From Caballeronia terrestris (GTDB lineage Bacteria > Pseudomonadota > Gammaproteobacteria > Burkholderiales > Burkholderiaceae): DNA of 32,462 nucleotides. The stretch lies in contig NZ_FCOL02000056.1 of NCBI RefSeq assembly GCF_001544515.1, positions 1-32,462 on the forward strand, given 5' to 3'. The position numbers and the translations under genes are program-made. Positions 25,032 to 32,462 of this stretch are shown in pieces (position 1 is the stretch's first letter; the number at the start of each line of letters is the position of its first letter). Under the pieces are notes generated by a model. That model was not told the DNA's origin. It made no database searches and saw only the letters and a program-made list of their open reading frames with translations.

Positions 25032-25850
25032 TCAGTGTTCGGGATGAGGTGTCGCAGCGGCGCCCGGCCGTCCGCCGCCCGTGCGGAAATATCGCATGAG
25101 CGCACGCACGACGATCAGGCCGAAGACGAGATAGACGGCGTCGGCGGCGAGGAGCGGAATCAGGCGCGCCTGGAAGGCGGCAGCGGGCAGGCTGATCAGC
25201 GCGTGCGCCGCGATCATCGCCGGCAGCGTATAGCGAAAGCGCTCGCGCAGCATCTGCCACATCAGTACCGAGAAGCCGAGCTGGAACACGAACGCCGCCG
25301 CACGCTCGACGATAAAGAGCGTCGCGTACTGCGGGGAAAGATTGCCGAGCACCATATGCAGGCGCATCAGCGATTCGAGCGGCGCGCTGGTGAAGTGCTC
25401 GTCGAGCTGGTTGTTGTTGGCAAGCAGCGCGTAGACGATCCACTGCATCTGCACGAACACGCCGACGAGCCACGCCTCCGCCCCGCCATGTCCGATGCCG
25501 TATCCGAGCGACGTGCCCGCGTTCGCGAGCGTGTGCGGCTGCCGCGCGATCAGCCACTTCATCGCGATGAAGCGCCCCACTTCCTCGCAGACGCCCGCCG
25601 CCAGCGCGCCATACGCGACGAACACGGCCGGGTTCGCGAGCCAGCCGACGGTCGTCGCGTTCGAGAGCACGAGGCCATGCAGCCCGCGCTCGACGATCAT
25701 CGAAAAGAACGCGAAGACCGCGATGCCGAGGATCACTTCACGCCGTTCGAAACCGAATCGCGGCTTGAGTTTACGAAACAACACGACCGGCAACGCGGCG
25801 ATGATGAGCGTGGAAATCGTGAGGCATGCGAGCGTCGTTACACTGACCAT
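25032..25850 (-). CDS. YhfC-family intramembrane protease
   Basis: A 272-residue integral membrane protein with about seven to eight helices. The ABI/glutamic-type protease motifs are present: EExxR as Glu89-Glu90-Val-Gly-Arg93, HGGAE at 121-125, and a third histidine at 216 in MIAAHALIS. This matches the YhfC family, whose substrates are mostly unknown. AAGGA from the end of ptxS serves as ribosome-binding site; the gap to the ptxS stop is eight bases, and the DUF3022-like gene follows after six. The tight linkage to a sugar regulator is odd and could be passive operon sharing. Confidence 0.88.
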   Translation of the reverse strand: MVSVTTLACLTISTLIIAALPVVLFRKLKPRFGFERREVILGIAVFAFFSMIVERGLHGLVLSNATTVGWLANPAVFVAYGALAAGVCEEVGRFIAMKWLIARQPHTLANAGTSLGYGIGHGGAEAWLVGVFVQMQWIVYALLANNNQLDEHFTSAPLESLMRLHMVLGNLSPQYATLFIVERAAAFVFQLGFSVLMWQMLRERFRYTLPAMIAAHALISLPAAAFQARLIPLLAADAVYLVFGLIVVRALMRYFRTGGGRPGAAATPHPEH

Positions 25851-25858
25851 TCAAATCC

Positions 25859-26911
25859 TTAACGTTTGTCGCGGCGCGTCGAGGCGCGCACGACGAGTTC
25901 GCCCGGCAACAGGCATTCGCGCGCCGGCATGCGCGCACCTTCGAGCCGCTCGTGCAGGAACTCGACCGCGCGCCGGCCGATATCGTAAGTCGGCTGGCGA
26001 ATCGTCGTCATCCCGGCGAGTTCGGCCCACTCGGAATCGTCGATCGACATCAGCGCCGCGCGTTGCTGCCAGTCGGCGCCGTAGCGCTCCTTCAGATGCA
26101 GCGCCACGCGCAGCGCGACCGGCGCGTTCGCCGCGAAAAGCGCGATACGTGTGCCCTTTTTTTCCGATGCTTCGAGTTGCGTGTCGATCGCGGCGAGTGC
26201 GGGCGCTTCATCCGTGAGATCGAGCACGACGGTCGAACCCTGCGCCCCGAGCGCGCCGATAGTGTCACGAAACGCCGCTTCGCGCACGCGCCGCGAACTG
26301 ATGCGCCTGAACGGCTGCACGATGAAGAGCACGTCGTCGAAGCCTTCGTCGACGAGATGGCGAGTCGCGAGCGCAACGGCCGCCGGGTTGTCGAGCCCGA
26401 CCATATCGGTGACGAGGCCTTCGATCGAACGGTCGACGAGCACGACGGGAACGCCGCCGCGCGAAAACGTCTGCAGCAGTTCTTCTTTCACACCGAGCGC
26501 ATTCACGATCACGCCTTCGACGCGGTACGTCGTGAGGAGTTGCAGATAGCGGCGCTCCATGTCGATTTCGTTGGCCGCGTGGCAAATCAGCGGCATGTAG
26601 CCGAGCGCATGGCACGCGGCCTCGACGCCTTGCAGCACTTCCACCGAATAGGGATTCGTCAGGTCGGCGAGCAGCATGCCGATCAGGCGGTTGCGTCCGC
26701 GTTTCAGGCCGCGCGCCATCTGGTTCGGCCGGTAGTCGAGCTTCGCGATAGCGGCTTCGATGCGCTCGCGCAAATCCGGCGAGAGCACGCTCGTCTCGCC
26801 GTTCAGGTAGCGTGAGATGCTGGTCTTGCCCGTGCCTGCTTCGCGCGCGACGTCGGTGATCGTGGCGCGGCGTTCGGCGCTGGCTGTCATCGGATGGGGT
26901 TCTTCATGCAT
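25859..26911 (-). CDS. ptxS: LacI-family regulator, probable PtxS
   Basis: A 350-residue LacI/GalR repressor. The helix-turn-helix (about 16-38, TITDVAREAGTGKTSISRYLNGE) and hinge (YRPNQMARGLKRGR) precede a periplasmic-binding-protein-like effector domain with MLLADLTNPYSVEVLQGVE. Its place beside a complete kgu set points to PtxS, which in pseudomonads represses kgu and responds to 2-ketogluconate. The double AACCGGTT-centred palindrome at 31243-31282 fits the known LacI/PtxS type of operator. Start at 26911 has GGAAG four bases upstream; an ATG at 26890 is an alternative. A terminator lies between kguD and this gene, so expression may rely on read-through or a very close promoter. Confidence 0.85.
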   Translation of the reverse strand: MHEEPHPMTASAERRATITDVAREAGTGKTSISRYLNGETSVLSPDLRERIEAAIAKLDYRPNQMARGLKRGRNRLIGMLLADLTNPYSVEVLQGVEAACHALGYMPLICHAANEIDMERRYLQLLTTYRVEGVIVNALGVKEELLQTFSRGGVPVVLVDRSIEGLVTDMVGLDNPAAVALATRHLVDEGFDDVLFIVQPFRRISSRRVREAAFRDTIGALGAQGSTVVLDLTDEAPALAAIDTQLEASEKKGTRIALFAANAPVALRVALHLKERYGADWQQRAALMSIDDSEWAELAGMTTIRQPTYDIGRRAVEFLHERLEGARMPARECLLPGELVVRASTRRDKR

Positions 26912-26945
26912 GTCGCTTCCACCAGGCTTCCTTGATGATCAAAGG

Positions 26946-26977
26946 CAAAAAAAGCGCACCGTGGCGCGCTTTTTGCC
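26946..26977 (-). terminator. Terminator after kguD
   Basis: AAAAAGCGC (26949-26957) pairs with GCGCTTTTT (26966-26974) across an eight-base loop; on the minus strand the stem is followed by seven T. It ends the kgu transcript and sits only 35 bases upstream of the ptxS start. Confidence 0.75.
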
Positions 26978-26998
26978 GCATCTTGACGCACGCTTTCG

Positions 26999-27973
26999 TC
27001 AGCGCTTCAGCACGTCGGGATTGACGATGTTGTTCGTGAGCGTGGCGTCTAACGCGCCGATCAGGTTCTCCGCCGCGTTGCGGCTCATCGCGTGACGCGT
27101 CTCGTGCGTCGCCGAACCGATGTGCGGCAGCGCGACGACGTTCTTCATCGCGAGGAGCGGTGAATCGGTGGGGAGCGGTTCCTGCTCGAACACGTCGAGA
27201 CCGGCGCCCAAAATCGTGCCGTCTTGGAGCGCCTCGATGAGCGCGGCTTCATCGACGGTCGGTCCGCGCGATGCGTTGATCAGGATCGCGCTCTTCTTCA
27301 TCGCCTTCAGTTGCGCCGCGCCGATCATGCCACGCGTTTCGTCGGTAAGCGGCACTTGCAAGCAGACGAAGTCGGACTGCGCGAGCAGTTCATCGAGTTC
27401 GACGCGTTTCGCGCCGTATTCCTGCTCGGCTTGCGCGTTCGGATGGCGATTCGTGTAGAGCACGTTCATGCGAAAGCCGAGTGCGGCGCGGCGTGCGACG
27501 GCCCCGCCGATGCGTCCCAGACCGACGATGCCTAGCGTCTTGCCCTGCACGTCGACACCGAAGTGCGCTTCGCCGATGCTTGCTTTCCAGTTGCCGCCTT
27601 TTACCCACTCGGCGAGTTCGACGACGCGCCGCGCGCTTGAAAGGATCAGCGCGAAGACGGTATCGGCGGTGGATTCCGTCAGCACGTCGGGTGTGTGGGT
27701 GAGGATGATGCCGCGGCGTGTGAGATCGGCGACGTCGAAGTTGTCGTAACCGACCGAGATGGTCGAAAGTACTTTCAGGTTCGTTGCGCCTTCGAGCATT
27801 TGGGGCGTGATTTGTACGCTCGCGCCGATCGCGCCGTTCGCGCTTTTTAGCGCGGCTCGCAGTGCATCGGCGTCTTTCGGATCTATCGTTACGACTTCGG
27901 CGTGCGCTTCAAGGTACGACAGCACGTCGGCGGGCAGTGCCTTGTAGGCGACGATTTTCTTTTGCATGGACAT
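26999..27973 (-). CDS. kguD: 2-ketogluconate 6-phosphate reductase (D-2-hydroxyacid dehydrogenase family)
   Basis: A 324-residue NAD(P)H enzyme. The Rossmann motif GLGRIG is at 151-156, and the catalytic Arg236 (NASRGPTVDE), Glu265 (DVFEQEP) and His284 (LPHIGS) are present; TNRHP after the second strand favours NADP(H). In the kgu pathway it reduces 2-keto-6-phosphogluconate to 6-phosphogluconate. On its own it could equally be a glyoxylate or hydroxypyruvate reductase; the operon decides the call. Start at 27973 (a second ATG is two codons later) with a weak GGAAA upstream. It is the last kgu gene, 93 bases after kguT, with a stem-loop in the gap. Confidence 0.88.
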   Translation of the reverse strand: MSMQKKIVAYKALPADVLSYLEAHAEVVTIDPKDADALRAALKSANGAIGASVQITPQMLEGATNLKVLSTISVGYDNFDVADLTRRGIILTHTPDVLTESTADTVFALILSSARRVVELAEWVKGGNWKASIGEAHFGVDVQGKTLGIVGLGRIGGAVARRAALGFRMNVLYTNRHPNAQAEQEYGAKRVELDELLAQSDFVCLQVPLTDETRGMIGAAQLKAMKKSAILINASRGPTVDEAALIEALQDGTILGAGLDVFEQEPLPTDSPLLAMKNVVALPHIGSATHETRHAMSRNAAENLIGALDATLTNNIVNPDVLKR

Positions 27974-28016
27974 TTCAATTTTCGTTTCCAGTGGACGCTC
28001 GAGGTCTGCTTTTTTA

Positions 28017-28050
28017 ACACCGTTTGATGCGCCCGGCCATCAAACGGTGT
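28017..28050. other. Stem-loop between kguT and kguD
   Basis: ACACCGTTTGATG pairs with CATCAAACGGTGT (13 bp, perfect) around CGCCCGGC. On the transcribed (minus) strand it is followed by TTAAAAAAGC, not a T-tract, so it is unlikely to be a normal terminator; an RNA-processing or stability element is possible. It shares CGTTTGATGCG with two other sites in the window. Confidence 0.6.
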
Positions 28051-28066
28051 CACTCACACTCGAACC

Positions 28067-29353
28067 CTACCGCGCCGCAAGCTTGCCTGCGGGAGCAACC
28101 GCCACTGGCGGCTTGACCGCCAAAGTCAACACGACAGCGCCCAGGAGCGCCACACTCATGAACACGTACGAGGCTCCGGGCGACCCGGTCGCGCCATTCA
28201 GATACCCGACCACATAAGACCCGACGAACGAACCAAGCGCGCCCATGCTGTTGATCAGTGCCATCGCCCCACCGGCGACGTTCTTCGGCAGCAATTCCGG
28301 CACGATCGCGAAGAACGGCCCGTACGGCGCGTACATCGCAGCGCCCGCGATCACCAGCAACGCATACGACGCCCAGAAATTCGTCGACCCGAGCAAGTAC
28401 GATCCTGCAAAAGCCACCGCGCCGATCAACAGGAAAGGCCAGACAAACAGCTTCCGGCGATCGAGCTTGTCCGACGCCCACGAAGCCGCGAGCATCGCGA
28501 TCGTTGCGGCAAGATAAGGCGCCGCCGACAGCCATCCCGTCGCGACCATGCTGAACGACGAAGCGTTCTTGAGAATCGAAGGCAGCCACAGCACGAAGCC
28601 ATACACGCCGATACTCCAGCAAAAGTACTGTGCGCACAGCTTGATCACCGCAGGCGAACGGAACGCCTCGCCGTAATTCTTCACCGGCTTGATCGCGGCC
28701 TGCTCGGCGCGCAGCGTGGCATCGAGGTCCTGCTTTTCCTGATCGGTCAGCCACTTGGCCTGCGCAGGCTTGTCCTGCACGATAAACCACCAGATCACGG
28801 CCCAGATCACCGCCGGCAAACCTTCCGCGATGAACATGTTGCGCCAGCCGAACGAATTCACGAGATAGCCCGACACCACCGACATCCACAGCACCGTCAC
28901 CGGATTGCCGAGGATCAGGAACGTGTTCGCCCGCGAACGCTCGGACTTCGTGAACCAGTTCGCGATGAAGACGAGCATCGCCGGCATCACGGCCGCCTCG
29001 ACGACCCCGAGCACGAAACGGATCGCCATCAGCGAGGGAATGTTGCTCACCATGCCCGTGAGCGCCGCGCAGCCGCCCCACAGGATCAGGCTCACGAACA
29101 CGAGCTTCTTCACGCTGCGCCGCTCGGCGTAGATCGCGCCGGGAATCTGGAAAAAGAAGTAGCCGAGGAAAAACAGCGCGCCGATCAGCGACGACAGGCC
29201 CTTGCTGATGCCCAGGTCGTGATTGATGCCGGCGGCCGCGGCGAAGCCGTAGTTCGCGCGATCGAGATACGCAAGGCTGTATGTGATGAAGACGATCGGC
29301 ATGATCGCCCACCAGCGGCGAATCGCCAGCTTTGGGGTAGTCGTGGTTTGCAT
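28067..29353 (-). CDS. kguT: MFS transporter for 2-ketogluconate
   Basis: A 428-residue, 12-helix major facilitator of the anion:cation symporter (ACS, phthalate/glucarate) group. Helix 1 region YLDRANYGFAAA carries the family's R/N pair, and the loop motif YAERRSVKKLVF lies after helix 2. Given its place between kguK and kguD it should import 2-ketogluconate with protons. The ATG at 29353 is preceded by CGGAG; the longer in-frame extension overlaps the kguK 3' end and is not supported. It starts 19 bases after the kguK stop. Confidence 0.88.
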   Translation of the reverse strand: MQTTTTPKLAIRRWWAIMPIVFITYSLAYLDRANYGFAAAAGINHDLGISKGLSSLIGALFFLGYFFFQIPGAIYAERRSVKKLVFVSLILWGGCAALTGMVSNIPSLMAIRFVLGVVEAAVMPAMLVFIANWFTKSERSRANTFLILGNPVTVLWMSVVSGYLVNSFGWRNMFIAEGLPAVIWAVIWWFIVQDKPAQAKWLTDQEKQDLDATLRAEQAAIKPVKNYGEAFRSPAVIKLCAQYFCWSIGVYGFVLWLPSILKNASSFSMVATGWLSAAPYLAATIAMLAASWASDKLDRRKLFVWPFLLIGAVAFAGSYLLGSTNFWASYALLVIAGAAMYAPYGPFFAIVPELLPKNVAGGAMALINSMGALGSFVGSYVVGYLNGATGSPGASYVFMSVALLGAVVLTLAVKPPVAVAPAGKLAAR

Positions 29354-29372
29354 GTGTGTCTCCGGAGTTCGG

Positions 29373-30380
29373 TCAGGCAAGATTGAGCGCGGTTTTGGCC
29401 GTCTTTTGACCTTGAATGGCTTGAGTGTCGGGTGCTTCCAATGCATTCAGTTCGGCGCGCGTCGGCAGGGCTTCGCTGTCGCCGATCACCTGGATCGCGA
29501 GCGCGCCGATCCGGTTGCCGCGCTCCAGCGCGTGCCGCACGTCACGGCCTTCGAGCAGCGCGCTCACCACGCCGACCGCGAAACCATCGCCCGCACCGAC
29601 CGTATCGACGACCTTCGCGACCGGTATCGCCGGGACGATGCCCGCGTCGCCGTCAGCGGTGCGGAAATACGCGCCGTGCGCGCCCAGCTTGACGATCACG
29701 CCCTTCGAACCCTGGTCGAGGTAGAAGCGGGCGATGTCCTCCGGCTTCGTGTAGCCGGTAAGCGTGAGCCCTTCGCTGACGCCCGGCAGCACCCAGTCGG
29801 CGAGGGCGGCGAGTGCGTTGAGCGACTCGGCCATCGCCTCGCGCGACGGCCAGAGCGTCGGGCGCAGGTTCGGATCGAAGGAAATGGTCTTGCCTGCGGC
29901 GCGCATTTCGCGTGCCATGTGGAACGCGAGTTCGCGCGAGGTCGCGGAAATCGCGGGCGCGACGCCCGTCAGGTGCAGGTGGCGCGCGCCGGTCACGTAG
30001 TCAGCGGCGTAATCGGCGAGCGACAAATGACTCGCCGCCGACCCTTTGCGGAAATATTCAACCGACGGATCGCTGCCATCGTCGTTCTTAGACTTGAGCT
30101 GGAAACCGGTCGGATAGCGCTCGTCGATCGTCACGCAGTTCGCGTCGATACCTTCGGCCGCCAGCACGTCAAGCACATAGCGCCCGAACGAATCCGCGCC
30201 GACGCGGCTCATCCAGCCCACCTTGAAGCCGAGCCGCGACAAGCCGATCGCGACATTGAGGTCCGCGCCCGCGACGCGCTTCGTGAACTGGCCGACCTTC
30301 GCGAGATCGCCGGTTTCGGCGGCAACGAACATCGTCATGGCTTCGCCGTAGGTCACGACGTCGAGGGGTTGTGCTTGCAT
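29373..30380 (-). CDS. kguK: 2-ketogluconate kinase (PfkB family)
   Basis: A 335-residue ribokinase-family enzyme. GEAMTMFVA at the start, the sugar-binding segment AGADLNVAIGLSRLG (38-51) and the ATP/anion-hole motif DTVGAGDGF (259-267, with base Asp265) are clear. In the operon context it phosphorylates 2-ketogluconate to 2-keto-6-phosphogluconate; 2-keto-3-deoxygluconate kinases are close relatives and are the main alternative. AAGGA lies just upstream of the ATG at 30380. It follows kguE by 43 bases and precedes kguT by 19. Confidence 0.88.
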   Translation of the reverse strand: MQAQPLDVVTYGEAMTMFVAAETGDLAKVGQFTKRVAGADLNVAIGLSRLGFKVGWMSRVGADSFGRYVLDVLAAEGIDANCVTIDERYPTGFQLKSKNDDGSDPSVEYFRKGSAASHLSLADYAADYVTGARHLHLTGVAPAISATSRELAFHMAREMRAAGKTISFDPNLRPTLWPSREAMAESLNALAALADWVLPGVSEGLTLTGYTKPEDIARFYLDQGSKGVIVKLGAHGAYFRTADGDAGIVPAIPVAKVVDTVGAGDGFAVGVVSALLEGRDVRHALERGNRIGALAIQVIGDSEALPTRAELNALEAPDTQAIQGQKTAKTALNLA

Positions 30381-30423
30381 GATGGGTCCTTGTTTTCTGT
30401 GCTTCGAAATAGCTTTGAAATGC

Positions 30424-31221
30424 TCAGGCGGCCGACAGCCACGCGACTTTCGCCGCGGCATCCGCTTCGAGCGCGGCCGGATCGAAGGGGAATTCGATGC
30501 CGCGCGGAACATTCGCCGGCAGCGCCGCGAGCAGCGCGGCGAAGTGCGCGTCATCGGCGGCGGGCGCGACGGCGAAGCGGCGCGCGCCCTCGCCCGTCAC
30601 CGCCTTGCAGTGCACGTAGGTGACATGCGGCGCGAGGCGCGCGGCGGCATCGAGCGGGTTCTCGCCCGCCCACAGCCAGTTGCCGGTGTCGAACGTCATT
30701 GTGAGCGCGCGTGACGCTTCCGGCAGCGCGCTGAACAGTGACGCGAACGCATCGATCGTGCCGCCCGCGCGCAACTGGCCGTTTTCCACGACCACCTGTG
30801 CGCTGGATTTCAAAATCGCCGTCAGCGCGCGGTCGAGCGTGGCGGCATCCGTCGCCGTGCCGGTTTGCATGCCACCGAGTTGCAGCTTGACGATGCGCGC
30901 GTCGAGCGCGGCGGCTTCGTCGAGGGCGAGATTGAGCGCGTCGAGGTCGAGGGAGCCGTCGGCGGCGAACAGCGTTGCAGGCGTCGAGTACACGGCCCAC
31001 AGGCCGAGCGCGCGGATCGCGTCGCCGAGTTGGCGCAGGGCGTCGGGTGCGGCATCGGCATCGTCGGCGAAAAGCTCGCGGCGCACTTCGAAGCCGTTCG
31101 CGCCTGCACGTGCAGCGGCAGCCGCCCAGAAGGAGTGTCCATCGCGACGGATCGCATCGGCGCCGAACGCGCTAGCGACGATCACCACTTCTGTCTTGAA
31201 TCCCGGTTTGCGCTCGTTCAC
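30424..31221 (-). CDS. kguE: Sugar phosphate isomerase/epimerase-like protein KguE
   Basis: A 265-residue TIM-barrel protein of the AP-endonuclease-2/xylose-isomerase-like group. Metal-site residues expected in the family are seen in QVVVENGQ (Glu), MTFDTGNW (Asp) and THVHCK-like TYVHCKAV, with PRGIEFPFD at the end. KguE is needed for 2-ketogluconate use in pseudomonads although its exact reaction is unclear. The start is GTG at 31221 with a weak purine stretch (GCGGAAAA) upstream. It is the first kgu gene, and the 40-bp palindrome at 31243-31282 ends 22 bases before this start. Confidence 0.85.
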   Translation of the reverse strand: MNERKPGFKTEVVIVASAFGADAIRRDGHSFWAAAAARAGANGFEVRRELFADDADAAPDALRQLGDAIRALGLWAVYSTPATLFAADGSLDLDALNLALDEAAALDARIVKLQLGGMQTGTATDAATLDRALTAILKSSAQVVVENGQLRAGGTIDAFASLFSALPEASRALTMTFDTGNWLWAGENPLDAAARLAPHVTYVHCKAVTGEGARRFAVAPAADDAHFAALLAALPANVPRGIEFPFDPAALEADAAAKVAWLSAA

Positions 31222-31242
31222 TTTGACGTTTTCCGCTGGGTT

Positions 31243-31282
31243 CTCTTAATGGAACCGGTTCTGGAACCGGTTCCATTAAGAG
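31243..31282. promoter_or_regulatory. Double PtxS-type operator, 40-bp perfect palindrome
   Basis: Two 19-base arms (CTCTTAATGGAACCGGTTC and its exact complement) flank TG. Each arm contains GGAACCGGTTC, itself a near-palindrome with the CG-centred AACCGGTT typical of LacI-family sites; the right copy GGAACCGGTTCC is perfect. Centres are 12 bp apart. The site is just upstream of kguE, as expected for a repressor. The pseudomonad PtxS site TGAAACCGGTTTCA (from memory) has the same core. Confidence 0.85.
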
Positions 31283-31287
31283 TTTTC

Positions 31288-31307
31288 AAAAAAGACGCCT
31301 TGGCGTC
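31288..31307 (-). terminator. Terminator of the YeiE-like regulator gene
   Basis: On the minus strand GACGCC and GGCGTC form a short stem around AA (effective loop CAAG) followed by six T. It sits between the LysR stop at 31363 and the kguE operator and insulates kgu. Confidence 0.7.
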
Positions 31308-31362
31308 CCTGTGAGAACGAATGGTGCGCCCGGTCGTCCCAGCCGCGCCATAGTGGAATTCC

Positions 31363-32253
31363 CTAGCCCTGATTCGAGTCGTCGAGACACAAGTCCAGAA
31401 AGCGGGCCGCTGCCCGCGACGGCGCCGCCGAATGCGGCATCAGGATCGAAAAACGGCGCGTGAGCGGTTCGGGCGCGATGCGCAGACGCCGCAGCGCGTT
31501 GTCCTCGTGACGCATCGACATCGCCGATACGAAGCCGATGCCCATCCCCGCCCGCACCGCCTCCTTCACACCTTCGACGCCCGCGATCTCCAGCGCGACG
31601 CGCATCGGCGCGCCCGCGCGGGCGAAGGCGCGCTCGACGATCTGCCGCACGCCCGAGCCGCCTTCACGCAGCACGAGCGGATGCGCGGATATCGCGTCGA
31701 GCGTCGCCGAGCCGTCCGCCGGTGCGAGCGGATGCGCGTTCGGCACAATCGCGACCACCTGATCCTCGCGCCACGGGGTGACGCCCGTTCCTGGCGGCAA
31801 ATCCCCGCTCACCGGGCCTTCGACCATCGCGATATCGAGCACGGGCAGCGCCGCGACGATGTCGGACGTATTGCCGTCGATGGTGGTAATCGTGACGTCG
31901 GGGAATTGCCGGTGGAACGCGGCGATCAGGTACGGCAGAAGATAACTCGCGGGCGTCGTGCTCGCGCCGATGCGCAGCACGCCGCGCTCGAGTCCACGCA
32001 GCGCGTCGCGAAACGCGTGCGCCTGCTGATAGGTCTCGCGGATGCGCTCCGCGTAGTGCACGAGTTGCTCGCCAGCCGCCGTGAGCCGCACGCCGCGCCC
32101 GTCGCGTTGATAAAGCGGTTCGCCGAACTCGTCCTGCAACTGGCGAAGCTGGCCGGACACTGCCGGCTGCGACAGATGGAGCGCCACGGCCGCGCGGCTG
32201 ATATTGCAAAACTCGGCGACGGTCGCAAACGTTATCAGTTGATCTGGGGTCAT
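31363..32253 (-). CDS. LysR-family regulator, YeiE-like
   Basis: A 296-residue LysR regulator of the CysB/YeiE-like branch. DNA-binding part: TFATVAEFCNISRAAVALHLSQPAVSGQLRQLQ (in pieces, residues 8-40), then effector domain with LRIGASTTPASYLLP and VLREGGSGVRQIVERAF. The ATG at 32253 was chosen; a TTG at 32262 is possible, and neither has a clear ribosome-binding site, so translation could start near the mRNA end. It is divergent from a YeiH-like gene, as in many proteobacteria, and a T-N11-A dyad lies in the gap. Confidence 0.88.
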   Translation of the reverse strand: MTPDQLITFATVAEFCNISRAAVALHLSQPAVSGQLRQLQDEFGEPLYQRDGRGVRLTAAGEQLVHYAERIRETYQQAHAFRDALRGLERGVLRIGASTTPASYLLPYLIAAFHRQFPDVTITTIDGNTSDIVAALPVLDIAMVEGPVSGDLPPGTGVTPWREDQVVAIVPNAHPLAPADGSATLDAISAHPLVLREGGSGVRQIVERAFARAGAPMRVALEIAGVEGVKEAVRAGMGIGFVSAMSMRHEDNALRRLRIAPEPLTRRFSILMPHSAAPSRAAARFLDLCLDDSNQG

Positions 32254-32264
32254 GGCGGTCAATA

Positions 32265-32281
32265 TATCGGTTGAGCCGATA
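32265..32281. promoter_or_regulatory. LysR box between regulator and yeiH-like gene
   Basis: TATCGG and CCGATA flank TTGAG, a perfect 6-bp inverted repeat; the inner T (32267) and A (32279) give exactly T-N11-A. It lies 12 bases from the regulator start, suggesting autorepression, and about 85 bases from the divergent gene. Confidence 0.65.
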
Positions 32282-32364
32282 CTTTACATCCCAAATCACG
32301 ATTTTTCATATCGATATTCCACGGATAGGATTAGCAGCATCAAACAACCTATTCCGCGCTACCC

Positions 32365-32462
32365 ATGTCCACAATCGTCGCCAGTAAGCTATCAACCCGC
32401 GGCCAGTTAAACGGCATCCTGTTCGTCGCGCTCTTCGCGGCTGCCATCACCCGGCTCGCGTC
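32365..32462 (+). CDS. YeiH-family membrane protein, 5' end only
   Basis: The first 32 codons of a gene cut by the window edge. STIVASKLSTRGQLNGILF followed by the hydrophobic VALFAAAITRLA is the expected cytoplasmic lead and first helix of YeiH (UPF0324), a ten-helix putative exporter in the sulfate/sulfite context. The LysR neighbour in divergent orientation supports this. No strong Shine-Dalgarno is seen before the ATG. Confidence 0.65.
   Translation, partial: MSTIVASKLSTRGQLNGILFVALFAAAITRLA

Overview
The window looks like chromosomal DNA from a high-GC betaproteobacterium of the Burkholderiaceae, most likely Paraburkholderia or Caballeronia. This rests on protein flavour and gene neighbourhoods: NodIJ-type ABC exporter, GndA-type 6-phosphogluconate dehydrogenase behind transketolase, a kgu 2-ketogluconate operon, and small PGDYG- and DUF3022/DUF5594-like proteins. 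No species can be named from sequence alone. No rRNA, tRNA, CRISPR array, transposase or phage gene was seen. Most starts could be fixed from Shine-Dalgarno sequences.

Layout. 1-4187: two small exported proteins, then (all minus strand) a PAS histidine kinase, a FixJ-type response regulator and a single-domain receiver. Two near-identical palindromes lie upstream of the receiver gene and of the glycine-zipper gene and look like operators of this system. 4188-8189: a membrane-anchored TAXI substrate-binding protein, a universal stress protein whose stop codon overlaps it, and a nodIJ-like ABC exporter. 8220-8785: a brnTA toxin-antitoxin pair whose start codon directly abuts a perfect 22-bp inverted repeat. 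8869-14865: tkt-gnd operon (minus), a Tas-like aldo/keto reductase and a divergent DHA2-type MFS exporter. 14881-18083: a small membrane protein, an orphan peptide with a double-glycine leader, an SDR/ABM-monooxygenase pair and an O-methyltransferase. 18140-19236: an unrecognised two-gene unit resembling an effector/immunity pair. 19322-25025: a Tat-lipoprotein PhoD phosphatase, several small conserved Burkholderia-type proteins, a LysR regulator and a Spy/LTXXQ periplasmic protein. 25032-31221: a YhfC-type intramembrane protease, ptxS, kguD, kguT, kguK and kguE. 31363-end: a YeiE-like LysR regulator divergent from the first 32 codons of a YeiH-like gene.

How they work together. The kgu genes would import 2-ketogluconate, phosphorylate it and reduce it to 6-phosphogluconate, which gnd in the same window oxidises to ribulose-5-phosphate, feeding transketolase. 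PtxS probably controls kgu through an unusually symmetrical 40-bp double operator in front of kguE. The most likely under-described items are the 266/90-residue pair, the GG-leader peptide, the kinase/two-regulator system with its palindromes, and the brnTA operator.
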